From positions 1-14,169 of the forward strand of contig JAILLX010000048.1 of assembly GCA_024692925.1 (NCBI GenBank): a stretch of 14,169 nucleotides of DNA, given 5' to 3'. Position numbers and translations under genes: made by a program. Shown here one piece after another: positions 1 to 6,686 of this stretch; position 1 is the stretch's first letter, and the number at the start of each line of letters is the position of its first letter. The notes under the pieces are model-generated. The model was given only the letters and a program-made list of their open reading frames with translations. It made no database searches and was not told where the DNA came from. The DNA comes from a bacterium. GTDB taxonomy: Bacteria; Pseudomonadota; Alphaproteobacteria; Rs-D84; CACZYB01.

Positions 1-5
1 GAAGT

Positions 6-167
6 ATGTTAATAAAAAAATATAATATACTTTATAAATTTTTAGCATTCCATTTCTTAAAGGCATTTGGATTGGTATTTTTTTGTATTTCGGGAATAAT
101 TTGCCTTTTTTCAATAATTCGTAATACAAAAAATTTTGCAAGTAAGGCAATAAATGTTCCGTTTTAG
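6..167 (+). pseudogene. lptG: N-terminal part of LptG, cut off from the rest by in-frame TAG
   Basis: An ATG at 6 opens 53 codons in exactly the frame of the permease ORF that follows, ending in TAG at 165-167. The peptide starts MLIKKYNILYKFLAFHFLKA and continues into a hydrophobic segment (about residues 13-38). This is the usual layout of the LptF/LptG N-terminus: a short amphipathic start, then transmembrane helix 1. The downstream ORF lacks this helix. Joining both parts gives 369 residues with one unknown residue at position 54, a normal length for alphaproteobacterial LptG. The window begins only five bases earlier, so a further upstream start or the ribosome-binding site cannot be judged. 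Alternatives are a true nonsense mutation, a sequencing error, or readthrough. Confidence 0.75.
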
Positions 168-1118
168 GTGACCGCACAATATGCTGTGCTTGATGTTTTT
201 TATGCACTTAATACAATATTGCCACTTACGATATTACTTGCGGGAATACTTACTTTTTGGAGATTATCAAGAACATCTGAACTTACCGTGATTCGTTCTA
301 TTGGACTTTCGGTTTGGCAATTTATTGCACCAATACTTGTTGTTTGTATATCCCTTGGTTTTCTTAATATGATGGTGTTAAGTCCAATCAATTCTGCATT
401 ACAACAACATATGCAAAAACTTAGTTATAAGTATGAAGTAAGTCATTCAAATCCACTTTTATTTTCACAACATGGATTATGGTTAAAGGAAAAATCTGAT
501 TTTACACAATCATTCATAAATGCTGGATATATTAAAAAAGAAGGTAAATCATTATTTGGTAAAAATTTAGTTATTTATGTCACCGATTTAAAAAATAATT
601 TTTTAAAAAGAATAGAGGCAAAATCTGCTACAATAAATAATAAAAATATTGCATTAAATAATGTAAAAATTATAAATCCAAAACTTGTCACTGAAACATT
701 TGAAAGTTATGATTATCCAACAAGTTTGACTATTGATAAAATAGAGGAAAATTCTTCTGCTCCGGAAACATTTTCATTTTGGGAACTTCCTGGATTTATT
801 TCATTTTTTGAGGAAGCAGGATTCTCTGCTCGTAAACATAGGTCGTATTTTTATACACTTTTGTTTATGCCAATAACACTTTGTGCTATGCTTTTCATTT
901 CAACAATTTTTTCAATTTCACCAAAAAGAAATCAATCTAATTTGGTATTCAAACTTTCTGGAGGAGTATTAACCGGATTTTTAATATTCTTTTTGGATCA
1001 AATTATTCGTGCAATGGGTGCATCGGGAAAACTTCCATTATTTATTTCATCAATTAGTGTTCCCGTTATAGCGGTACTTATTTGCATAACAGTACTTCTT
1101 TACCACGAGGACGGTTAG
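168..1118 (+). CDS. lptG: LPS export ABC transporter permease LptG (main part)
   Basis: LptG is an inner-membrane permease of the LptB2FG transporter, which extracts lipopolysaccharide and passes it to LptC for transport to the outer membrane. The ORF holds transmembrane helix 2 and 3 regions, with the family-typical RLSRTSEL coupling motif (about residues 33-40) and SVWQF, then a periplasmic beta-jellyroll-like domain (about 90-200), and three C-terminal helices ending in HEDG, the usual LptG ending. That ending favours LptG over LptF. The only available start after the TAG is GTG at 168, and it has no Shine-Dalgarno sequence. It would also delete transmembrane helix 1, so it is unlikely to be a natural start. 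The next gene begins one base after the TAG stop (1116-1118). Confidence 0.85.
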   Translation: MTAQYAVLDVFYALNTILPLTILLAGILTFWRLSRTSELTVIRSIGLSVWQFIAPILVVCISLGFLNMMVLSPINSALQQHMQKLSYKYEVSHSNPLLFSQHGLWLKEKSDFTQSFINAGYIKKEGKSLFGKNLVIYVTDLKNNFLKRIEAKSATINNKNIALNNVKIINPKLVTETFESYDYPTSLTIDKIEENSSAPETFSFWELPGFISFFEEAGFSARKHRSYFYTLLFMPITLCAMLFISTIFSISPKRNQSNLVFKLSGGVLTGFLIFFLDQIIRAMGASGKLPLFISSISVPVIAVLICITVLLYHEDG

Positions 1119-1119
1119 T

Positions 1120-1926
1120 ATGATTAAAAGAGGGGTTCTGTTTTTTGTTATAAATTTTTTTCTTAATCCTTTTGCAATTTCAGCATCAGAAATTGTTGTT
1201 AATTATACGGTGATTCCAAATGCAAAATTGTTAAGTGGAGATTTTGATTCTTCAAAATATTATTCAAAAAATGTGGTTGGTGGATTTCATAATATAATAA
1301 AGGAAATAACTAAGGATACAAATATAACCCCAAATTATATAAACTATAATGATTATTTTTCAGCATTGGAAAATACTATAATATATTCCCCATCATCATC
1401 AGAAATTATGATTGGGGCTACTTTTTCCGAAGATGCTACGAAATATTTGGATTATGTTTCTGTTCCTGTTTATAAGGATAATTTAGTTTTAGTTGTAAAT
1501 AAAAAAGATTTAAAGAAAAATGCAATTTTTACTGATAATCCAGAAACTGATTTAAAAAATATTTCAATTTCACCTATTTTTATAAAGGGGTTAAAGGTTC
1601 CATATTTTAAACAGAAATTATTTGAAGAATATAAAACTGTTGAAACTGCGATGGAGGAAGTTTTTTTACATTCAAAAGCTTTGCTTGCATCAAAAACTTT
1701 GGTCGATAATTATATGGATAAAAATGTAAAAAGCGATAAAATTAACAATCTTAAAGTCATAGAATACAAAGATTTTCCAATATACTATTTCTTTGTTATA
1801 AATAAAAAATCAAACCTTTTTAAAACAAAATTTGATGAAGATAATTTTATATCAGACATCCTTTTCAAAAGATTACAAGCACTTATTGATAATGATGAAA
1901 TTTCAAAAATCATAGAAAATAAATAA
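1120..1926 (+). CDS. Secreted periplasmic solute-binding-like protein
   Basis: This 268-residue protein begins with a signal peptide (MIKRGVLFFVINFFLNPFAISA, cleavage near residue 22). The rest resembles a type II periplasmic binding fold of the SBP_bac_3 kind: a beta strand after cleavage, a DYFSALEN-like helix near residue 80, a segment about EIMIGATFSEDATKYLDYVS followed by VPVYKDNLVLVV, which is how amino-acid-binding proteins describe the first lobe crossover. No transport permease or ATPase gene adjoins it, so it may be an orphan sensor or binding protein. GAGG at 1107-1110 lies nine bases before the ATG, inside the end of lptG, and the genes are one base apart, so they are probably co-transcribed. 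It sits where many alphaproteobacteria carry lptD, but it is not LptD. The ligand is unknown. Confidence 0.6.
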   Translation: MIKRGVLFFVINFFLNPFAISASEIVVNYTVIPNAKLLSGDFDSSKYYSKNVVGGFHNIIKEITKDTNITPNYINYNDYFSALENTIIYSPSSSEIMIGATFSEDATKYLDYVSVPVYKDNLVLVVNKKDLKKNAIFTDNPETDLKNISISPIFIKGLKVPYFKQKLFEEYKTVETAMEEVFLHSKALLASKTLVDNYMDKNVKSDKINNLKVIEYKDFPIYYFFVINKKSNLFKTKFDEDNFISDILFKRLQALIDNDEISKIIENK

Positions 1927-1930
1927 CCTG

Positions 1931-1959
1931 TTGCATTAAAAAAAATTATATTATATTAT
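1931..1959 (+). promoter_or_regulatory. Sigma-70-like promoter for the acidic secreted protein
   Basis: TTGCAT at 1931-1936 and TATTAT at 1954-1959 are separated by 17 bases. The expected start lies about seven bases on, just before the GAGAGGAGAG ribosome-binding region at 1968-1977. Confidence 0.5.
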
Positions 1960-1982
1960 TCTTTATTGAGAGGAGAGAGAGT

Positions 1983-2783
1983 TTGAAATTTCGTATTTTT
2001 CCATTACTATTTTGTTTTGCATTTGCATTTACACCATACGCTTATTCTGCTGATGAAGTGGAAGAAGAGGAAGAAATGGATGTAGAAGAAGATACTATTG
2101 GCGAAGATGGGGAGGAAGAAGAATACGAAGATTATGTGGAAGAGGGTACCACTGAAGTAATCACTTCTGAATTAAACGACAGGGTTAAATATTTTGATGT
2201 TGCCGGAGTTATGATTGGACAAGATTATTCTCAGGTAAAAGATGTTTTAAAAGAACATAAATATAAACTTGTTAATGTTGAATATGATATTCCAAAATAT
2301 TTTAGATACAATTACGATGCACTTTGCCGTAAAAGAAATATTTTTATTCCCGAAAATCTAAAGGCTTGTATCAAGGGGTTTGCAAAGAAAGATAAGATGG
2401 AATATATCTCAAAGGTTAATTATAAAAAACACGATACAAAGGAAGAAATTACCGTTTACTTTACCAGTCCAATAACTGAACACAAGGTTTGGAAAGTAGA
2501 TTATAAAAATGATTTGAATATAAAATACGGTGATTCGGAAAATTTCCAATATCAAAGGGAAGAGCGTCGCCGTGCATTTTGGTATTTTGTTCTTTCAAAG
2601 TATGGGGAACCAAACGAAGAACCAAACAAATGGGTTCTTGATACCAATGATGCCTATAGCACTAATCTAGAGGCTGGATTCGGTACACTTACCCTTTCAA
2701 ATCCAAAACAAAATGCATTTGATATTCTTGAGGCAGCAAAGCAAGCTCGTCGTGAATTTAAGTATACGGATTATACTTTCTAA
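1983..2783 (+). CDS. Secreted protein with acidic N-terminal tract, unknown function
   Basis: I do not recognise the family. The start is TTG at 1983, chosen because AGGAG at 1971-1975 lies seven bases upstream and the signal peptide (MKFRIFPLLFCFAFAFTPYA, cleavage near YSA) begins there. After cleavage comes a run of about 35 residues that is almost entirely Glu and Asp (roughly residues 25-60), probably disordered. A folded domain follows from about residue 68. It begins VAGVMIGQDYSQVKDVLKEH, similar in pattern to short 'IGM..eeV...L' modules of secreted bacterial proteins. Only two cysteines are expected in the mature domain (near 113 and 128), perhaps forming a disulfide. The end is rich in basic and aromatic residues. 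It has its own promoter and lies directly upstream of rpsB. The acidic tract could bind cations or basic partners; that is a guess. Confidence 0.75.
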   Translation: MKFRIFPLLFCFAFAFTPYAYSADEVEEEEEMDVEEDTIGEDGEEEEYEDYVEEGTTEVITSELNDRVKYFDVAGVMIGQDYSQVKDVLKEHKYKLVNVEYDIPKYFRYNYDALCRKRNIFIPENLKACIKGFAKKDKMEYISKVNYKKHDTKEEITVYFTSPITEHKVWKVDYKNDLNIKYGDSENFQYQREERRRAFWYFVLSKYGEPNEEPNKWVLDTNDAYSTNLEAGFGTLTLSNPKQNAFDILEAAKQARREFKYTDYTF

Positions 2784-2810
2784 AAATATATGGTAAATCC
2801 AAGAATTTAC

Positions 2811-2839
2811 TTGACTCTTAATCATAAAAGCTATACAAT
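2811..2839 (+). promoter_or_regulatory. Promoter of rpsB-tsf
   Basis: TTGACT at 2811-2816 and TACAAT at 2834-2839 are spaced by 17 bases. A 6-bp inverted repeat (GTAAAT 2793-2798, ATTTAC 2805-2810) abuts the -35 box; it lacks a T-tract, so it is not a typical terminator. Confidence 0.65.
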
Positions 2840-2845
2840 GCCAAC

Positions 2846-2977
2846 AATCTTTGCCGGTGGTAAAGATGAATACACATACTGGAATTGGTTTTCTCTTGAC
2901 TTTCAATAGAGCCTTTTAGTCCGGATTTCCGGTGGTCCAGTAGAGGAAATAACTAATAAAAACGAAAGGATATAAAA
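2846..2977 (+). promoter_or_regulatory. 5' leader of rpsB, possibly structured
   Basis: About 130 bases separate the predicted start of transcription from the rpsB ATG. Near 2919-2940 the leader holds a GC-richer patch with CCGG-ATTT-CCGG that can form a short hairpin. Such leaders often serve autogenous control by S2 in proteobacteria, but no known leader motif is recognised here. Shine-Dalgarno AAAGGA lies at 2965-2970, seven bases before ATG. Confidence 0.35.
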
Positions 2978-3736
2978 ATGGCATTTCCAAAATTTACTAT
3001 GAAAGAACTCATCGAAGCTGGTTGTCACTTTGGTCACCACACAAGAAGATGGAACCCTAAAATGGCACCATACATTTTTGGTGTAAAAGATAAGATTCAT
3101 ATTATCGATCTTCAAAAAACAGTTCCAATGCTTCATGCTGGACTTATGGCTTTAAGAAACACTGTTTCACAAGGCGGAAAAGTTTTGTTTGTTGGTACAA
3201 AAAGACAAGCTCAAGATATAGTTCGTGAAGCAGCAGAAGTTTGTGGCCAATCATATATCAACACACGTTGGTTGGGTGGTATGCTTACAAACTGGAAAAC
3301 TGTTGTAAACTCAATTAAAAAACTTAAAAAATTAGAAGCTGATATTGCAAACGCTGATAAACTTGGTTTAACTAAAAAAGAAGTTTCAAAAATGGAACTT
3401 GAATACAGAAAGTTAAATGCAGTTCTTGGTGGCGTTCTTGATATGAACGGTGCTCCTGATATTATTTTCATCATCGATGCAACAAAGGAATCATTGGCAA
3501 TTACAGAAGCAAACAAACTTGGTATTCCAGTTGTTGCAATTTGTGATACAAATGCTGATCCATCAAATGTTGATTTTGCAATTCCAGGAAACGATGATGC
3601 AATCAAAGCAATTAAACTTTACACAGATTTGGCTGTAAAAGCTATACTTGATGGTCTTGAAGAACAACTCAAAAAATCAGGTGCAGATCTTGGTGCAGCA
3701 TTAAATCCAAAAGTAGAAACAAAAAAGGGGGAATAA
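2978..3736 (+). CDS. rpsB: 30S ribosomal protein S2
   Basis: S2 binds the head-platform side of the small ribosomal subunit and is needed for S1 binding. The 252-residue protein is full length. It shows the family signatures: MKELIEAGCHFGHHTRRWNPKM at the N-terminus (about residues 8-29), IHIIDLQKT, VLFVGTKRQAQ, and the S2 signature RWLGGMLTNW at about 98-107, then the PDIIFIIDATKE and GIPVVAICDTNADPSNVDFAIPGNDDA blocks typical of the C-terminal half. The start is set by AAAGGA seven bases upstream. tsf follows after three bases, the conserved rpsB-tsf order. Confidence 0.98.
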   Translation: MAFPKFTMKELIEAGCHFGHHTRRWNPKMAPYIFGVKDKIHIIDLQKTVPMLHAGLMALRNTVSQGGKVLFVGTKRQAQDIVREAAEVCGQSYINTRWLGGMLTNWKTVVNSIKKLKKLEADIANADKLGLTKKEVSKMELEYRKLNAVLGGVLDMNGAPDIIFIIDATKESLAITEANKLGIPVVAICDTNADPSNVDFAIPGNDDAIKAIKLYTDLAVKAILDGLEEQLKKSGADLGAALNPKVETKKGE

Positions 3737-3739
3737 CAA

Positions 3740-4615
3740 ATGGCAGAAGTAACAGCTAGTTTAGTAAAAGAATTACGTGAAAGAACCGGTGCTGGTATGA
3801 TGGACTGTAAAAAGGCCCTTGTAGAAGCAGACGGTAATATTGAAAACGCTATTGATCTTTTAAGAAAAAAGGGTCTTTCAAAGGCTGCTAAAAAAGGTGA
3901 TAGAGAAGCATCTGCTGGTGTTGTTGCTGTTAAAGTTGAAGGCAATAAAGGTGTTGTTGTAGAAGTAAATTCTGAAACTGACTTTGTTGCAAGAAACGAA
4001 AAATTCCAAACTTTTGTTAAAAAGGTTGCTGATGTTGCATACGATGCAAACGGTGATGTTGCAAAAATTATGGAATCAACAATTGATGGCGTAAATGCAA
4101 AAGATGAACTTGCAAACCAAATCGCAACAATTGGTGAAAACCTTAACATCCGTCGTGGTGATTTTGTTGAAGTAAATAACGGTGCAGTTATTTCTTATGT
4201 TCACAACAAAGTTGCAGAAGGAGAAGGTTTAATTGCTGTTTTGGTTGCAATCGAATCAACTGCTGATAAGGCAAAAATTATGGAAGTTGGTGATACAATC
4301 GCAATGCACATTGCTGCATCATCTCCACTTTTCTTAAACATTGCTGATGTTGATCCTGCTGCACTTGAACGTGAAAAGGCAATTTTCCGTGAAACAGCTT
4401 TACAATCAGGTAAACCTGCTGAAATCGTTGAAAAAATGATTAACGGTAGAATCAATAAATATTACGAAGAAGTTGTTCTTAATGAACAAGCATTCTTTAT
4501 GGAACCATCAAAGAAGATAAAAGATGTTGTTGCTTCTATTGGTGGTGATGCAAAGATTACAAAATATGTTCGTTTTGCTGTTGGCGAAGGTGTTGAACAC
4601 AAAGAAGAAGCATAA
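3740..4615 (+). CDS. tsf: Elongation factor Ts
   Basis: EF-Ts is the guanine-nucleotide exchange factor that regenerates EF-Tu-GTP in the cytoplasm. The protein has 291 residues, a usual length. The N-terminal UBA-like module contains LVKELRERTGAGMMDCKKAL and the N-domain helix AIDLLRKKGLSKAAKK. The EF-Tu-contacting TDFVARNEKF motif is at about residues 80-89. The core domain follows, with HIAASSPLFL near 192 and the coiled-coil dimerisation region after it. GGGGG at 3727-3731 gives the ribosome-binding site inside the end of rpsB, so expression is probably coupled. An intrinsic terminator follows the stop. Confidence 0.98.
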   Translation: MAEVTASLVKELRERTGAGMMDCKKALVEADGNIENAIDLLRKKGLSKAAKKGDREASAGVVAVKVEGNKGVVVEVNSETDFVARNEKFQTFVKKVADVAYDANGDVAKIMESTIDGVNAKDELANQIATIGENLNIRRGDFVEVNNGAVISYVHNKVAEGEGLIAVLVAIESTADKAKIMEVGDTIAMHIAASSPLFLNIADVDPAALEREKAIFRETALQSGKPAEIVEKMINGRINKYYEEVVLNEQAFFMEPSKKIKDVVASIGGDAKITKYVRFAVGEGVEHKEEA

Positions 4616-4636
4616 TTTGTATTTAGTTAAAAAATT

Positions 4637-4664
4637 GGGGCAGGTTATCCTGTCCCTTTTTTTT
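4637..4664 (+). terminator. Intrinsic terminator of rpsB-tsf
   Basis: GGGGCAGG (4637-4644) pairs with CCTGTCCC (4649-4656) over a TTAT loop, eight pairs including one G-T, followed by eight T. Confidence 0.9.
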
Positions 4665-4677
4665 ATTCAAATATATC

Positions 4678-4705
4678 TTGCAAAACTGTAAATTTTTGCT
4701 AAAGT
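4678..4705 (+). promoter_or_regulatory. Promoter of tRNA-Val
   Basis: TTGCAA (4678-4683) and TAAAGT (4700-4705) are spaced by 16 bases and end 12 bases before the tRNA. The same TTGCAA with 16-base spacing precedes the tRNA-Arg gene. Confidence 0.45.
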
Positions 4706-4717
4706 AATTCCATCTTT

Positions 4718-4794
4718 GGGTGTATAGCTCAGTTGGCTAGAGCGTTACGTTGACATCGTAGAGGTCGGTGGTTCGAGCCCACTTACACCCACCA
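4718..4794 (+). tRNA. tRNA-Val (anticodon GAC)
   Basis: The cloverleaf is complete. Acceptor GGGTGTA pairs with TACACCC; the D arm is GCTC/GAGC; the anticodon stem is TTACG/CGTAG with loop TTGACAT (anticodon GAC at about 4751-4753); the T arm is GGTGG-TTCGAGC-CCACT, with one G-T pair. The discriminator is A and CCA is encoded. GAC reads the valine codons GUC and GUU. A T-rich stretch follows. Confidence 0.96.
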
Positions 4795-4816
4795 TTTAAT
4801 TTTTTAATTTTTTTTG

Positions 4817-4845
4817 TTGCCTTTTGTTTGTTTTTAATATAGTAT
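4817..4845 (+). promoter_or_regulatory. Candidate promoter of the cysteine-rich cassette
   Basis: TTGCCT (4817-4822) and TAGTAT (4840-4845) are 17 bases apart; TATAGT at 4838-4843 is an alternative -10. Transcription would start near 4852 and give a leader of about 140 bases. Confidence 0.35.
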
Positions 4846-4851
4846 TAGAAC

Positions 4852-4994
4852 TGGAGATTTTAAGCTACGAGAACTTTCCTTTTATATCAAAGGTTTTATT
4901 TCCGTATGCATAAAATTATGTAATGGATACTTTATGGTTGTATCCACCTTGGGTAAGGTAAACATAAAACCATATGGGAGGGAAAGAAGCTACG
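4852..4994 (+). promoter_or_regulatory. Structured leader with possible pseudoknot before the ribosome-binding site
   Basis: TGGATAC (4924-4930) pairs with GTATCCA (4940-4946). The nine-base loop contains TATGGTT (4933-4939), complementary over seven bases to AACCATA (4968-4974), which directly precedes the GGGAGGG ribosome-binding sequence (4976-4982). Together they could form an H-type pseudoknot. A small CCTT/AAGG hairpin (4947-4958) lies in between, and CATAA/TTATG pairs just upstream. The leader also holds AAGCTACGA at 4862-4870, the same nine bases found at the starts of the three genes. Confidence 0.35.
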
Positions 4995-5321
4995 ATGAAA
5001 AAAATAATCTTAATTTCTATGCTTTTAGTGGGCAGTCCAGTATTCGCTACTGTGACAAGTACACAAATCACAACCACACTTGAAGATTACTGTGTTCCAG
5101 AACCAGGTGCTGTCGCATACAGTAGTGTGAATGTTTGTGGTTCAGTATTAGAGGCTAAATACTCAGCTGGTCCAAAGTGTAGTTGTTATAACTCAACATA
5201 CCTAACATATAGCAAGTCGCTTCGCAGATGTAAGCCAACATGTGGTAAGGGGTATGGTGTTAAACAAATAAATGATGGTAAATGTCCTGGTGGCACAAGA
5301 AAAGTAACTATTTCAAGATAA
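4995..5321 (+). CDS. Small secreted cysteine-rich protein
   Basis: The family is not recognised. The start chosen is ATG at 4995, because the signal peptide MKKIILISMLLVGSPVFA begins there (cleavage after residue 18). The ATG at 4974 overlaps the GGGAGGG ribosome-binding sequence and would add seven implausible residues. The spacing of 13 bases from GGAGG to ATG is longer than usual. The mature protein has about 90 residues and seven cysteines, including CSC near the middle and CKPTCGKGYG, which resembles the cysteine spacing of the larger proteins downstream. It ends in basic residues (GTRKVTISR). It is the first gene of a three-gene cassette; the next starts 12 bases after its stop. Export and disulfide bonds are inferred; the function is unknown. 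Confidence 0.75.
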   Translation: MKKIILISMLLVGSPVFATVTSTQITTTLEDYCVPEPGAVAYSSVNVCGSVLEAKYSAGPKCSCYNSTYLTYSKSLRRCKPTCGKGYGVKQINDGKCPGGTRKVTISR

Positions 5322-5333
5322 TGGGAGGGGATA

Positions 5334-6671
5334 ATGAAGCTACGAAAAATTTTATCAACAACATTATTATTAATTTCAAGTCCAGCAATGGCTGAACCAC
5401 TTTTTTCATGCGAGGTTTGTCCTGTTGGAAAATATAACGACGGAAACTTTGATGAATGCCAAAGTTGTAAAAGTTCCGAAACTGGTTCATGGGTGGTTGG
5501 TATCAATACAAATCCAAAATGCGGAACTGCGACAAGAAGTGTAGAAAAATATTGCCAATCTGTTGGTTCAACATCGGATAGTGCGAATTCAACGACAACA
5601 ACCGAATTCAAAATTTTGGGAGGTTGTAATTCCGGTTTTGTTTGCGATTCTGGAAATTGTAGTCAATGCAAAGTGAATACATATGCATCAAGTGGTACTG
5701 CTACATCCTGCACTGCTTGTCCAAATGGTTCTTATGCTTCCCCTGGAAAATCAAAATGTTCCAGTAAATGGTCACAATATAAGGTTATTACCACACCTGG
5801 AAATACTTCTGTCACATTTACACCAGGTATATATGAAATAATTGCCAAAGGTGCCGGTGGTGGAAGTCAGGGAAATTGGCTTTTTAATTGGGGTACTGAT
5901 GGAAGTAGTGGTAGTCGCTTTGAATATATTTTCTATACCCCATTAAACATAACACAAACCGTAACAGTAGGTGCTGGTGGAAGTGGTGGTGCTAATAATA
6001 ATGCATGTTGGCCTGGTTCTTCCGGTAATGCTGGTGGTAATGGTGGTTACACAAAGGTTGGCTTTTTAAATAGTGTTGCTGATGGTGGTCGTGGTGGAAA
6101 CGCTGCTTGTGGAAACTGTGGAGGGGCAAGAATTGGCAGTCCTAGTATCAGTACAGTAACTAAAATAGATGCAACAAAACATCCTGGTGAAGGAGCTTCT
6201 GGTGCTGTACATAATGGAACCGCATGTGAGGGTGGTTTATCCGGTTCAAACGGAAGCATAGAAATTTATAAATTGAATGAATGTGGTTCCGGAGAAATTG
6301 AATCTAATGGTTCTTGTGTATGTGCCGCTGGATATTATAAAAATGGTTCAACATGTACAGCATGCCCAACAGGTACATATAAATCATCCTCTGGAAATGC
6401 GACATCATGTACTGCATGCACGAACAAACCTGCGAATTCGTCATATGCAGGAACAGGTGCAACATCAAATTCTTGCCCATGGAATTGTAATGCTGTTTCA
6501 AGTGCAAGTCTAAATTACAGATATTGTGAATCCGGTGGAAAATGTGTTTATACAACTGCTGGTGCAGGAATGATTTGGGCTGGTGTTCAAGGATGTTATT
6601 TTAATTGCGCAGATGGATACTATAAGAGTGGAAATGGTTGTGTATCATATAGTCAGACAGTTAATTATTAA
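5334..6671 (+). CDS. Large secreted protein: GCC2/GCC3-like cysteine repeats around a glycine-rich domain
   Basis: A 445-residue secreted protein with signal peptide MKLRKILSTTLLLISSPAMA (cleavage after residue 20). The first part (about 21-145) is cysteine-rich, with units such as CEVCPVGKY and CTACPNGSYASPGKSKC, the pattern of GCC2/GCC3 or EGF/TNFR-like repeats. The middle (about 150-312) is glycine-rich, with VTVGAGGSGG, GNAGGNGGY and ADGGRGGN blocks after a beta-like TSVTFTPGIYEIIAKGAGGG segment. This resembles the glycine-rich domains seen in phage tail and surface proteins. The end (about 315-445) returns to cysteine repeats (CVCAAGYYKNGSTCTACPTGTY and CADGYYKSGNGC). There is no lipobox, transmembrane anchor or sorting signal. 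GGGAGGGG (5323-5330) is the ribosome-binding site. An extracellular or outer-surface binding role is likely but unproven. Confidence 0.85.
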   Translation: MKLRKILSTTLLLISSPAMAEPLFSCEVCPVGKYNDGNFDECQSCKSSETGSWVVGINTNPKCGTATRSVEKYCQSVGSTSDSANSTTTTEFKILGGCNSGFVCDSGNCSQCKVNTYASSGTATSCTACPNGSYASPGKSKCSSKWSQYKVITTPGNTSVTFTPGIYEIIAKGAGGGSQGNWLFNWGTDGSSGSRFEYIFYTPLNITQTVTVGAGGSGGANNNACWPGSSGNAGGNGGYTKVGFLNSVADGGRGGNAACGNCGGARIGSPSISTVTKIDATKHPGEGASGAVHNGTACEGGLSGSNGSIEIYKLNECGSGEIESNGSCVCAAGYYKNGSTCTACPTGTYKSSSGNATSCTACTNKPANSSYAGTGATSNSCPWNCNAVSSASLNYRYCESGGKCVYTTAGAGMIWAGVQGCYFNCADGYYKSGNGCVSYSQTVNY

Positions 6672-6686
6672 AGGGGGAAAAGAAAA

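Noticed and set aside
165..1118. Genome-wide reassignment of TAG to an amino acid
   Set aside because: lptG uses TAG as its natural stop after the conserved EDG, and no other conserved gene in the window has an in-frame TAG; one case is not enough.
2838..2909. Possible 23-codon leader peptide upstream of rpsB
   Set aside because: Its ATG overlaps the -10 box of the rpsB promoter and has no ribosome-binding site.
3619..4149. Long minus-strand open frame opposite rpsB and tsf
   Set aside because: It overlaps two certain genes and reads as a shadow caused by their codon use; the protein has no recognisable domain.
4974..4994. Upstream ATG of the first cysteine-rich gene
   Set aside because: It overlaps the GGGAGGG ribosome-binding sequence, and the signal peptide starts at 4995.
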